A DNA stretch of 64,000 nt from Patiria miniata (taxonomy: Eukaryota; Echinodermata; Asteroidea; Valvatida; Asterinidae): the NCBI RefSeq assembly GCF_015706575.1, contig NW_024037072.1, positions 2,175,001-2,239,000 on the forward strand, written 5' to 3'. The position numbers and the translations under genes are program-made. The notes under the pieces are model-generated. The model searched no databases. It saw only the letters and a program-made list of their open reading frames with translations, and had not been told where the DNA came from. Each line of letters starts with the position of its first letter. Within the stretch, counting starts at the first letter, position 1. Positions 25,701-34,849 of this stretch are shown here, in pieces.

Positions 25701-28700
25701 CTTTAGATGCATCTTTGGAGTTGGCCTTCTTTCATTGATTTTTCAAAATGACAGCTTGCCAGAAAAAAATAATTGTACAGGGAGTTTAATCCCATTACTA
25801 TCTTTAAAGCAAGTATGCTTTTCATCATTAGTTACATCAGTTACTTTTGGATAGCTGCAAATGATGGCCTGTAGCTTTAACTTTATCTGCTTCTCGTCTG
25901 TTCTTCAAGGAATAGCGCAAGATATTTTTTGTTTCCAGAAATGAAGAGTTGGTCAGTTAGTTTCGTATTGTTTGACTAAGTGGTCAAGGATTTATTCACA
26001 TTCCTTACTACCATCCTGGACTTGAACACACATGTACTTCGTCAATTGCTTTCTTAGATAACATGTGCATACACTTTTTCATTCATCATGACCTCCCTTT
26101 AAGCATCTGGTAAAATTAATTTACTAGCAGCATTTGTACCATAAAGCTTTGCACCTGCAGCTCATAGTTTCTACATTATTAAAAGAGGATTGCTGTTGAA
26201 GATCTGCACTTCAGTATTGATCCATTAAGGCCAAAAAAAAAAAAATATTCGGTCTCTAGTCAGACCAAAGTTTCGGAATTGACGCGGCGACGCAGCTTTT
26301 TTTTTGTTTTTTTTTTTTGTTTTTTTCTTCAAGCTTGGATTGTACAGACAAGGTGGGGTACTATTTTGCTTTTTTTGGTGTCCTCATGTACATTGGTGTC
26401 CTCCATAATTTGCCTTGGTGCTCTCGATCATTTGCCTTGGTGCAATTTCCCATTCCTTGGTGCTCTTTGGTAGAAAAAAATTGAGGAGGTGCAGCAATAG
26501 AGGGTGCTGTTGGAGCTACCGCAGAACATTTTGGAAAAAAAAAATTTGACGCGCATTATTAAAATCGACGCGCACGCTGACCAGAGACTGACTTATTATT
26601 TTTTTTGGCCTAAAAAAACTACATCTAACTCTGTGCTTGGAATTAAAATATTATGCACAATTTACCTCTTACATTGAAGTCTTACTCATGCAAACGATTC
26701 AATTTAACTCAAAAACAAAACATCAAAGAATTTCATTGTCATGAGTTACAACTTTAATTTCATTGTAATGAGTTACAACTTGGATGAAAACTAATTCTTT
26801 GGCATGACCTACAAACTTTTTATATCATGTCAAAGGGTTTATGTGTTTGTCTTAACCAGTTGCTCATGCAAATTAGTCTGCTACGGTTGATCATCCGCTA
26901 GCCCATAAAGCGGGCAACAGACAGCAAAGCTGCCTTTCCCACGTTGCATTATTATCTATCAATTAAAGAATTATAGTCTATTAATTGCCAACTGTAACTG
27001 CCCCCTTTTTGGTGTTGGTCAAAGTTTATAATAACCAGAAAACAACGTACAATTCGTTGTCCGTGCAACAAGGTCGTATCTCCTAAAACGGCGTGTGACG
27101 TCATGACCGTGAAATGCGAGTTTTCAGTGTCAAAAGGTTGTATCTCGCTTAAAATAACCCAGATGTACACACAAAGTCAATGGACGTCGCGATACGCGAG
27201 ATACGACCTTGTTGCAGGGAGTGTATTCGCACGAGATACGACTTTGTTGCAGAATCGAGTTCAGACCTTGTTGCACCGACGCGACGATTTAATAAAGTGG
27301 CCTTGATAAGCTGCCAACAGTTATTCCTATGTGCGTTTTATCTTTACTAACTCTCTCATTCCTCACTTCTCTCTATTTCTTGGTTTTGCCCACTTTTTCG
27401 CAAACACAATTTTTTTTTTGTATCCTTTGCTCTGCAAACCCTCCCCTGCCCTCATAATTCCATGCTAAATTTCCTTGTTGATTTTTCTATTCCAAATGCT
27501 TCCCATTTCTCATTTGTTTTCGTTCACAATCCCTGTCCATACCTGTTATCCCACGCTTCAAAACCATGTTTTGCTTTCCTGAAATCCCCACGATTATGTT
27601 GGTATGATTTTGAATACCCATACCCCACTTAATACCCCACACCCTGGCCACACAGCGCCACAACCAACACCTCCACCCCTTCTCACCACAGTCGATCCTG
27701 TCGGTGGTGCGAGACCACACCTACGCGGTCTTCCGAGACACCATGCAGGGACTGATTGGCCAGGACACAGGGTTCGAGCAGCTGGCCCTGGTCTTCAAGT
27801 TCACCAAGCTGGCCATGAAGATTGCCCAGCACTACGGCTCCAGGGCCAGTGACATCAAACAGAACAGCCTGCGGTACATCGGCGATCGATTCGCTGCCTG
27901 GCTGGACAGCCAAGGAGGATGGGTAAGAATACAATTTCGTTTGGCTTTCTCTTGCCCTGTATTGTCCGACATTTAATAGTGATTGGTTGCAGTGCCCGCT
28001 GCTCTATCACATGAACCAGGCTGCTGACCCTGGCAAGCTTGTAGGCCGAGTGGTAAGACATCTGCACTAGTGGGCAGAAGGTTGCGGGTTCGAGTCCCAC
28101 CTAAGTAGGCATGTGATTTGCTTCTCGCAAGCCTTCAGACAACGCAGAGTATACAATGTTTATCAAATTACATCAAAGGGCGCAAGCCAATATTGAATGT
28201 ACATCTCCCTGACGTAAAACTCCATCCTACATTTAATAGTGTTCCCATATTGTGAGGGATTTTACTCAAGAAACCCCTACAGTCAAGATAAACTTGATGA
28301 AAACATTGAGTCTGTGACCTGAGCACAGGCCTCTAGTCCAGTCATTCATAGGTCCTCACAAGTCCATCACAAGTTATACCAGTCCCAAGTCACAATCTGT
28401 TCAATTGAACTGTGACATTCATTTTGCATGGTTCATCTCCTGTTACTTGTTACTGGAAGTGTAAATTTACGTGCGATGAATTTGACTAATATACATGTAG
28501 ATTTTGATGGACAGAAGACACTTGAAGATTTTGATGAACAGAAGATCAGTTGAAAGCTAGTAGTTTTGGATGGATTTGATTGCTAATGATTCCAAAAGTG
28601 AATCTTTGTAAGTCTAGTCCCCTTTTCCTCCTGTGACATCCTGCAGGGAGCTGTGGTGGATTCCAGTGACGAAGAAGAGGAGGAACAGTCTCATCATGGC

Positions 28701-28718
28701 GAGTCTGAAATTGATTGA
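18243..28718 (+). CDS. Bcl-2 family protein with long basic N-terminus, BH3 and BH2 (Bcl-G/BCL2L14-like architecture)
   Basis: Six coding exons join in frame to 2226 nt (741 residues plus stop): 18243-19710, 20554-20700, 21278-21517, 22347-22414, 27692-27922 and 28647-28718. Residues 1-490 are basic and Ser-rich, probably disordered, with kinase-like sites such as KRRSMS (89-94) and KRRKS (237-241). BH3 lies near 563-577 (RLAQIGDRF, with the invariant Gly571-Asp572). Exon 5 holds the BH1-like and BH2 region; BH2 is WLDSQGGW at 711-718. A short acidic tail follows and there is no C-terminal membrane segment. Proteins of this family regulate mitochondrial apoptosis through BH3-groove contacts. 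A long N-terminus with BH3 and BH2 but no anchor resembles vertebrate BCL2L14. Orthology is an inference; another divergent BCL2L member is possible. Confidence 0.85.
19773..20165. repeat. Foldback MITE, copy 2 (in Bcl-2 gene intron 1)
   Basis: It matches 11296-11813 across the central GTCCACGGATCACAA segment, the AAAACGAAAACAA stem and the ACTTTAAAACGGTGGTTGTG arm. The outer ends are diverged. Confidence 0.82.
20330..20525 (+). repeat. Possible tRNA-derived SINE fragment
   Basis: A B-box-like GGTTCAAACCC (about 20450) is followed by CAGTCAAATTTCTTTGTTC. A diverged copy of the same stretch is at 39045-39105. No clear A box was found. Confidence 0.35.
20554..20700 (+). CDS. Bcl-2 family gene, coding exon 2
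   Basis: 147 nt, phase 1 to 1, residues 490-538, ending in LDGVEDAGDDMS. Acceptor TTTTGCAG; donor AGTG|GTAAAT. The other two frames contain stops. Confidence 0.78.
20757..20896. repeat. Foldback element in intron 2
   Basis: ACAATTGTTG, TGCTGTGATA and GTTTTTAAC on the left are mirrored by GTTAAAAAC, TATCACAGCA and CAACAAT on the right. The central part contains short GCATAGCA repeats. Confidence 0.6.
21278..21517 (+). CDS. Bcl-2 family gene, coding exon 3 (BH3)
   Basis: 240 nt, residues 539-618. It contains KRIADRLAQIGDRFVTEYQ, a strong BH3 fit with Leu567, Gly571 and Asp572. An Ala-rich linker follows. Acceptor CTCGCAG; donor GCAG|GTGAGA. Confidence 0.85.
21625..21871. repeat. Inverted-repeat MITE in intron 3
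   Basis: Ends CTGGGGCCAATTTCAC and GTGAAATTAGCCCCTGG, with internal complementary AAAAAGTCTGGCTTATAA and TTATAAGCCAGACTTTTTT. Confidence 0.8.
22347..22414 (+). CDS. Bcl-2 family gene, coding exon 4
   Basis: A 68-nt exon encoding ESDERLFETIGGRIRDHVDG plus YRA, between BH3 and the BH1-like region. Acceptor TTTTTCAG; donor GCT|GTAAGT, phase 0. Confidence 0.75.
22842..23168. repeat. 327-bp MITE with TA target site
   Basis: Perfect terminal inverted repeats TATGGGCTCCGTGC / GCACGGAGCCCATA. The TA at each end is consistent with a TA duplication. It lies in intron 4. A lone left end is at about 5422. Confidence 0.8.
23419..23955. repeat. 537-bp inverted-repeat MITE
   Basis: Arms of about 80 nt match: TATAGGTTTTC with GAAAACCTATA, and GAAAATCGGTCATTCATTTT with its complement near 23895-23920. 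It lies in intron 4. Confidence 0.82.
25342..25880 (+). repeat. 550-bp MITE family, copy B
   Basis: Ends TTTAAAGGTAGAGTCCATCA and TGATGGCCTGTAGCTTTAA are imperfect inverted repeats. The interior matches the copies at 10045, 38034 and 44215. Confidence 0.8.
26225..26613. repeat. Inverted-repeat element with TTAAGGCC-poly(A) ends
   Basis: TTAAGGCC then poly(A) and TCTCTAGTCAG on the left mirror CTGACCAGAGA, poly(T) and GGCCTAA on the right. Confidence 0.65.
27045..27282. repeat. Repeat built on GATACGACCTTGTTGCA
   Basis: The word GAGATACGACCTTGTTGCA occurs at about 27209 and, diverged, at about 27234. Its reverse complement TGCAACAAGGTCGTATCTC is at about 27065. A further diverged copy is near 27265. 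It ends about 400 nt before exon 5. Confidence 0.6.
27692..27922 (+). CDS. Bcl-2 family gene, coding exon 5 (BH1-like region and BH2)
   Basis: 231 nt, residues 642-718. GQDTGFEQLALVFKF sits where BH1 is expected but lacks the usual NWGR core. The exon ends exactly at WLDSQGGW (BH2). Acceptor CACCACAG; donor TGG|GTAAGA. In Bcl-2 family genes an intron commonly interrupts BH2 at this Gly-Trp, so the border itself supports the family call. The exon is GC-rich compared with its flanks. Confidence 0.88.
28041..28150 (+). repeat. tRNA-derived SINE head in the last intron
   Basis: TAGGCCGAGTGG fits an A box and GGTTCGAGTCC fits a B box. Between them is a TCTGC / GCAGA anticodon-like stem. The fold is imperfect and the sequence continues into non-tRNA DNA, so a SINE is likelier than a functional tRNA gene. 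Confidence 0.6.
28647..28718 (+). CDS. Bcl-2 family gene, last coding exon
   Basis: Encodes GAVVDSSDEEEEEQSHHGES then EID and TGA. The acidic tail is not hydrophobic. A GTAAGA after AGCAAC at about 28734 could be the donor of a 3' UTR intron. Confidence 0.8.
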   Translation, partial: GAVVDSSDEEEEEQSHHGESEID

Positions 28719-29127
28719 TGTTGAAGACAGCAACGTAAGATATTTTCTTCGTGTTTTTGCATTAAAATAATTTGTTTTAACAAGAAAACGTTTAAAATTT
28801 TCGTTTTTGGTTTTCATACCGTACACGACGTCATGTCCAGAAATTCAATTTTGGTTTTAGCATTTTTTCTTTTGGCAGCTGCTTAAAAGTAGAATGTATG
28901 TTTATGGAAAGGCAATGTCTAAGCAGCATATGCCTACACATGTACTTGTAAGTCTTATCCAAACACCGTGAAATTTCTTTGATTCATGATGCACAGAAGT
29001 CACGATACGCTTTTAAAGTACAGATTTTTATCAAAAAAATGAAAATTTGTTTGTGACATGAATGGGTTGCCATAGTAATCATTTGACATTGCCGTGATCA
29101 GGTATATAATTTTTCTCAATGATTTTG

Positions 29128-29285
29128 CAGGCATGCAAATTTTCCTCAGAGCAGTTGAGTTCCTCTTTTGTTTTCACTTCACACTTACATTGTAAATGCC
29201 ATGAAAACTTGAACAACGCTGTATATAGTCTTGTAAAGCTTGGGATTTTCTCTTATTTTTTGGTTATTTCCCAGTTGCATGCCTG
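29128..29285. repeat. 147-bp MITE, copy 3
   Basis: CAGGCATGCAA at the left and TTGCATGCCTG at the right. The interior is diverged but collinear with copies 1 and 2. Confidence 0.75.
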
Positions 29286-30063
29286 ACTTTCTCCTCGCAT
29301 ATCAAGGCATTACTAAAATACTGAATTTTCTATGCATGAAATGAGACATGTCAGCAAGTTCTTTTGCATATACTTCACTAAAGTTCTTTGGCTCAGAACT
29401 AAAATATCCATCAAGTTGCAGACATCATATGATTTTTTTTGCAAATTGCCATGCTTGCACTCATGTTAATCTGAACTTTTAAAGTTTGAAAAACAAGCTT
29501 TGGGCTTCTTCATAAACTGTTTGGTAAAAAAGTTTTTTCATCACAAAAGTTTATTTATTATGAATATTTGAGACATACATTGGATTTTTAGCATTTTATT
29601 CTTAAAGATTTTGAATTACACATACTTTTTTGTTCACTAGATGTGAGTGGCATATCTCATTAATGTGTTAAATTCTAAATCCAGTATTCATAGTTAACCT
29701 AATATTTGTACACATGTGTAAGTAAGATGGCTAATTAACTTGTACATATTCTGTAAGAAATCTTAAATTTTAACGAATCATATAGAGAATGTCTAAAAGT
29801 TTATCAATTTCTTAAGTGTCGTCTTATCATCTGTTAGCAATCCACTTCAGCTGCAATTGAACTTAGTTTATGGATTTTTTGTATTGTACTTAGATGAATA
29901 TTTATCAGGCGATTTTTGAGGAATGGAATTATTGCCAGTTCTTCAATTTAGCAATTCCAATGTTAGTTCGATATTTTTTTCAACTTTGTGCATTCCCAGA
30001 GAAACTGAATTCAGGCAAATCTAGTTTCTTGGATATTTGTGCAAGAGACCTTGTACTAGTAAA

Positions 30064-30215
30064 TATGGAGTACCGAAGTGTGACGTCATTTAGAACCAGA
30101 AAGTGTAGTGCAAACGAATGCAGTACGCGCGCATGTTGGTTCACGGGCTGAATCACGCGCTAATGTCTTTCACACACATTTTGTGCGAGTGACCTATTCA
30201 CTACGGTACTCCATA
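30064..30215. repeat. 152-bp MITE with TA target site
   Basis: Terminal inverted repeats TATGGAGTACCGAAGTG / CACTACGGTACTCCATA, with TA at each end. GCGCGC-rich interior. Confidence 0.78.
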
Positions 30216-31241
30216 CTTGTACATGTACATGTACAAGTGCATAATCATGTTGTACAACTATGTATCTACCAAATTCAAACACTATGTGATGTACATACAT
30301 GTTTGTACCAGAGCTTCATCTCTGGCCACATCTTTGTCGCTTGCCCAAGATTCCTAAGAATCATGCTTTGTTCAAACTCTGTCTCTCTGAAGTTGGAAGT
30401 CGACTACAGGATCAAAATCATGATGTTGGAGCCTGAATCCAAAGTCGGAGATGTAGCCGGGATTTTGTAAACCTCTAAAATACGTGTATACAAACAAAAC
30501 ATTTGTTTGTTGGGTCGTGGCCCAGCAGAGTGCTTCATTAAATGCATACATATGCAGGCCAAGGGTGTCAGGATGCATACATTGTATGCATTTTATTTTG
30601 GTTCTACATGCATATTCAAATTAACTCAAAGATTGAAAACTCTGAAACCCTAGAATGTAGCATTTCTGGCTCCCAGTTAAAGTATACGTGTAGTATCAAG
30701 GTTGTTTTGAATTCTTTCCCCCGATGCAATTCAGTTTCACAAATGCACCAATAGTGCCGAAATTGTCCTTTTATCAAGCACATATCCAACGTCAGTTTCT
30801 TTTACTTTAAAGAATATTTTACACTTTTTTAAAAGACATTGTTTGGTTTTATCAAATAAGAAATTCGTGTGTTTTCGATTTGTAGACCATCTTTGTTAAA
30901 CAAAGTGTGTAAATTTATGTGCCTTTTGAAAAAAAAAATAATTTCCATTTGTTCATTGTAATTTCTTCCTCTTTATGAAAGATATATCAGTCATATCCTG
31001 TACATGTACGGTAGCTCACTTCTTTAACACTAGCAATTTTCCCCTTCCAAATTCCTGTTGAAAAAAATCCAAGGAAAGTGTTACAGTTTCTGTATTATTG
31101 GGCAAAACTAACTGTTTGGACAAAAGCGACTGTAATTAATTCATGCATATTCAACGGCTGAACATTTTAACGAAGACTGCAACAATCATGATAAACATAC
31201 CGGTACGTACATATCCATATACGTGTATGTACACGTATCAG

Positions 31242-31639
31242 GCCCATAGCCAGCCTGGTGAAAGGGGGTAGTGGTCATTTTTACAATAAAGTGGACCTTT
31301 ACATTACTATCACTGCGTCCCCTTGCTGAGCTTGCAGACAGATTGTGTGGAGACTACATATGCTAGACCAGGCTGCTAGCCACACACCGCGCGCCGCTAC
31401 AAGTACAGCTCAGACCAGAATAACGATACCAGGACGTGCGATGTGACGACAAATACATAGGCTATAAAGTAGTGCGTGATGGAGCTTCGTCTAAATATTT
31501 CCTGTTGAACTATCAACGTGTAACCATTAAGTTATTTTTCCAAAGATAGCGCACGCAAACACATTTTGAGTAAAACTAAAAATTTGACCTGCTGCTGATT
31601 TGGGAGGGGGGGGGGGGGTTTGACCTTCCCTGGCTATGA
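31242..31639. repeat. CATAGCCAG-ended element
   Basis: CATAGCCAGCCTGG at the left and CCCTGGCTATG at the right, with a poly-G run inside. It resembles the GTGGCATAGCC element at 52893-53119. No target duplication was seen. Confidence 0.5.
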
Positions 31640-32659
31640 GACTGTGTACATGTATGGTGATGGGGTCCACACTTGAGCAGTCTGGTGCATAAATTCATAT
31701 AATGAAAATCTCCAATGAAAGAGAAATACTTATTTTAGAGTTCAGGTTTATACAAATGTCCACCTCCATCCAATCCAAAATTAGAATGCAACATGCTTTC
31801 AGAATTGCCAACAAGATACAATAATATGTGTTGATAAGTGACATGGAATCAATGTATAATTCCTGGTGCTAAATACAAAAATGTATGACTTGGTTTCTAA
31901 TTATGCTTTTACAAAATTAAAAATTGAATTGTGTTTTTTTTAATGGAACCCCTTTTTACGACAACTATACAATGTATGTACGTATTACTAGTACAATAAT
32001 GTTAAGATGTACATGTATAAAAGTGTTAACAGAGTACTTAGTTTAGAACCCCACTTTAGAGTACTAAAATATTTATGAGTAGAATTTGAAGTTCATTTTT
32101 TTAAAAAATAAATGCTGCAGTTGAGAATGTTTAACTTAATTTATTGTGTTTTACAGAAATTGTTTGAAGTGGTAGTGGTAATGATCCTGAACAAAATTTG
32201 TCTGGGAAAAAATCCATATGTGTGTATTTTAATTGTTGATTGATGATACCTGTTACAACTTACTCTAAGTACATCTAATGAAAATTGTGTCAATATTTGT
32301 CAAGTAAAACTTGCAACTTCATGTTTGGATTAATATATCAGTGACTAAGACTGTTTGTGTAGTGGCAAATATCATGGAGTGGCTATGCTGAGAGAAATTT
32401 CATTCGCACATACTTCAGTTTTTTTTATAATAAAGTAGCAAATACAGGTTATAACCGTTTCATAGAGGATGTTAATGCTTTAACACTTAGCATGCAGCAT
32501 TTTTGACCAAGCAACTTCCAAAAATGTGTTGTGGGTTGTGATTCAGCAGCTTTTGTCCAAGACAAAACTTGAATAGGTGTGCTATCGGTAATTATTACAA
32601 ATGAAATTGCGCACGAGTTATGAGAAATCAGAGGAAGAAGAGTAGAACAAATTGTATCA

Positions 32660-33290
32660 GGGATGTTTTTTAATTTGTTTTTTAACCTGATATAAAACTG
32701 ATCTCCATCTAAATTATAGAAAAGGTCTTTTGAAGTTTGAGTTAACAGTGTGAAAGTGAAATAAATGGGAAATTCCTAGTTACTATTTTATGTGTGGTAG
32801 ACTTTAACCAGTTTGTGCCGGATGACGCAAAGGTTTTGCGGTACTCGGAACGGATGACGGATAAACACGCAACGAGCGAGGCTGGAAATATCTCTCAGCA
32901 ACCCGCTCGCAGCAAGCCAGGCCCCGAAATATGAGTGTGCTGCCCAAGGGTGATGGCTTCAACCCGCCTGGCTTGAGGTCGAGTGCAAAGTAATCCCACG
33001 CCTCGTTCTGTTCTTGTCAAAATAATCCCGGCGTGAACTGGTTAAAAAATGATTGATGACTCAATGGAAAAACAAAAAATAGTACAAAAAACCACCTGGC
33101 TAATATGGTAACATTTTCACGGTTAGATATTGTACATCATAATGATGTTCTTTGAATATATGCAAAGAATGAAAAATCATTGTAGCTTACAAAAGGAAGC
33201 CATGGTATGTCCTTTCTTAACAAAGAGCTTGAAGGTTGATGATTTAGAGAAATTTGTATTGTCTGATTGTTGGCCTCTAGACTATAATGT
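32660..33290 (+). pseudogene. Remnant of a transglutaminase 3' UTR and downstream flank
   Basis: TTTTTAACCTGATATAAAACTG, then AAGGTCTTTTGAAG, then GAAATAAATG, GAAATTCC and TGTGGTAGA follow the same order as 47930-48035, just after the stop codon of the complete transglutaminase gene. No coding exon was recognised upstream. The simplest reading is that unequal crossing-over left the tail of an earlier tandem copy here. Confidence 0.6.
32804..33045. repeat. TTAA-flanked MITE inserted in the UTR remnant
   Basis: TTAACCAGTTTGTGCCGG at the left and CCGGCGTGAACTGGTTAA at the right. The insert is absent from the paralogous sequence near 48035. TTAA on both sides suggests a piggyBac-type target. Confidence 0.72.
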
Positions 33291-34186
33291 ATTCTTTGGA
33301 AGCGAGTCGATCTTAAGTGTTGTACAATGTATTCCAGTGCAAAGCACTACGGCAGTTTGATACATGTGAATTCTGTAAGCTGCAAAGTTCTACATAATGT
33401 AATACATGATTAACTGGTCACATATTAACCTGAATTGAAATAAACTTGGATAAAAGTTACATAAAGATTTGGTGACAGATTTTTTGTTGTTGTGATATGT
33501 TTCTGATTTCCTACTTCAAAAACCCTTTGAAATTAGTTGCTTGTGATTAAAACATGCGCGCGCACTGTATATAGCCGTTGTCAAGACAACACAAAGCCAA
33601 ACTGCAGTCAATTCAAACAAGTACACAAAACCATTGGTGCTAACTCGGTCATGCAGTGCATGTACCCTACTTCTATTGATGTGCTCATTCATGTAAAGTG
33701 TGCCTATTTTTAAGATTTTAAGGTTGGCAGTACAATTGAATTGGGGCGTCATGACAACACCAAGCAGTCCACTTTGTACTTGGTTTTAGCACATCACAGT
33801 CACCACAAACTTTGAAAGCAAAGCTTTTGGGCAATCTGCCATCCCGACAGCCAACAATAGCTTCAATGATTAAACCTTGAATGGAGCAAGGCCAGTGTAA
33901 TTTGGTTGGGAATATATGAATTGGTTATTGACTACGTTGTCAAGGTCACCTGGCCACTGGGGCTATTATACTAGTAATGACAGTGCGCCATGGCTTTGAA
34001 TTGTCACTATCCAGCGCTGTTCAGTTGTGCGGAGGCGTTTTGTTGATAGTTACCTGTGTAAATCAGCATTTGGCAAACACCACCTGTACAATTTATTGAG
34101 TGGCAAGAGAGATTTCAGCAAAAGGACCCTGTGAAAACCAGGTCTATTTTGCTTTGAGCATCAACCTTGATACTTCCACTGCAGTG
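33291..34186 (+). promoter_or_regulatory. Transglutaminase 5' flank and non-coding exon, conserved in the tandem paralog
   Basis: The stretch is collinear with 62341-63003. The shared CTGTATATAGCCGTTGTCAA segment (about 33565) has a TATATA core, and a GTTCAGTTGTGC-type segment lies nearer the exon. A non-coding exon ends at 34186 with CACTGCAGTG|GTAAGTT; the paralog has CACTGCAGAG|GTAAGTT at 63003. The transcription start cannot be fixed from sequence. Confidence 0.6.
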
Positions 34187-34651
34187 GTAAGTTCTATTTA
34201 ATTTGTACTTTTCTGAAAAACACATTTAATAGCGTGTGACTAATTTGTGACAAATAATGATAATTATAAACATAAGTGCCACATGTTGATGACTTGTGAT
34301 TTTTGTTTTTTGCAATTGTTTACAATAATGCCATTTGAGTGCAGAGAAAAGGTTGTGATGAATCTGCATGGCTCTTGTCTCCACAATCCTGACAAAATTT
34401 AAGCTAAGTTTGATCAAATAAATTTCAAATGACATATTTCTTTCAGAATTGTAATATTCAAATTTTAATAACATGTAGCAGCCCATCTGAAACCCTTGGT
34501 GCTACAAGTGTAGTACTGTCGGGGAAACGGTTCCGTTTGTAATTCCTTGGGCCCTCAAATCAGTTGCATGGCTAATTTTAAAATTCTGTAAATGCCGACA
34601 AACTCGTGGCTGTTTTTGTAAAATTGATGTTCTTACATTTTTTTTTAAGAA

Positions 34652-34849
34652 ATGGGAACCGCATCAAGCGCCAGGCGAGCTGGTGCAAGCAGTGGTGCCA
34701 GTGGCCCTCCCTCGAATGTCGTCTGGATAAATCCAAGATATGGCATTAGATTCGGTGGCGATGGCGGCCGTCGTCGGCGTGTCCGCGCCACCCCAGCCGT
34801 TGAAGAGAGGCGGAGTCCAACACCGCCACCAACCAACACCCAATTGAAG
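34652..34849 (+). CDS. Transglutaminase coding exon 1
   Basis: Residues 1-66. Begins [18 protein letters not shown], includes [12 protein letters not shown] and ends NTQLK. Acceptor TTTTTTAAG|AA before the ATG. The donor AAG|GTTCCT is weak but is conserved in the paralog at 63728. Confidence 0.82.

Larger units (their letters stand above)
28719..32650. other. 3' flank of the Bcl-2 gene, no further gene recognised
   Basis: AT-rich sequence containing the MITEs listed separately. The polyadenylation site of the Bcl-2 gene could not be fixed. Confidence 0.45.

Noticed and set aside
28041..28108. Functional tRNA gene
   Set aside because: A and B boxes are good but the acceptor stem does not close and the anticodon loop is eight nucleotides, so a SINE head fits better.
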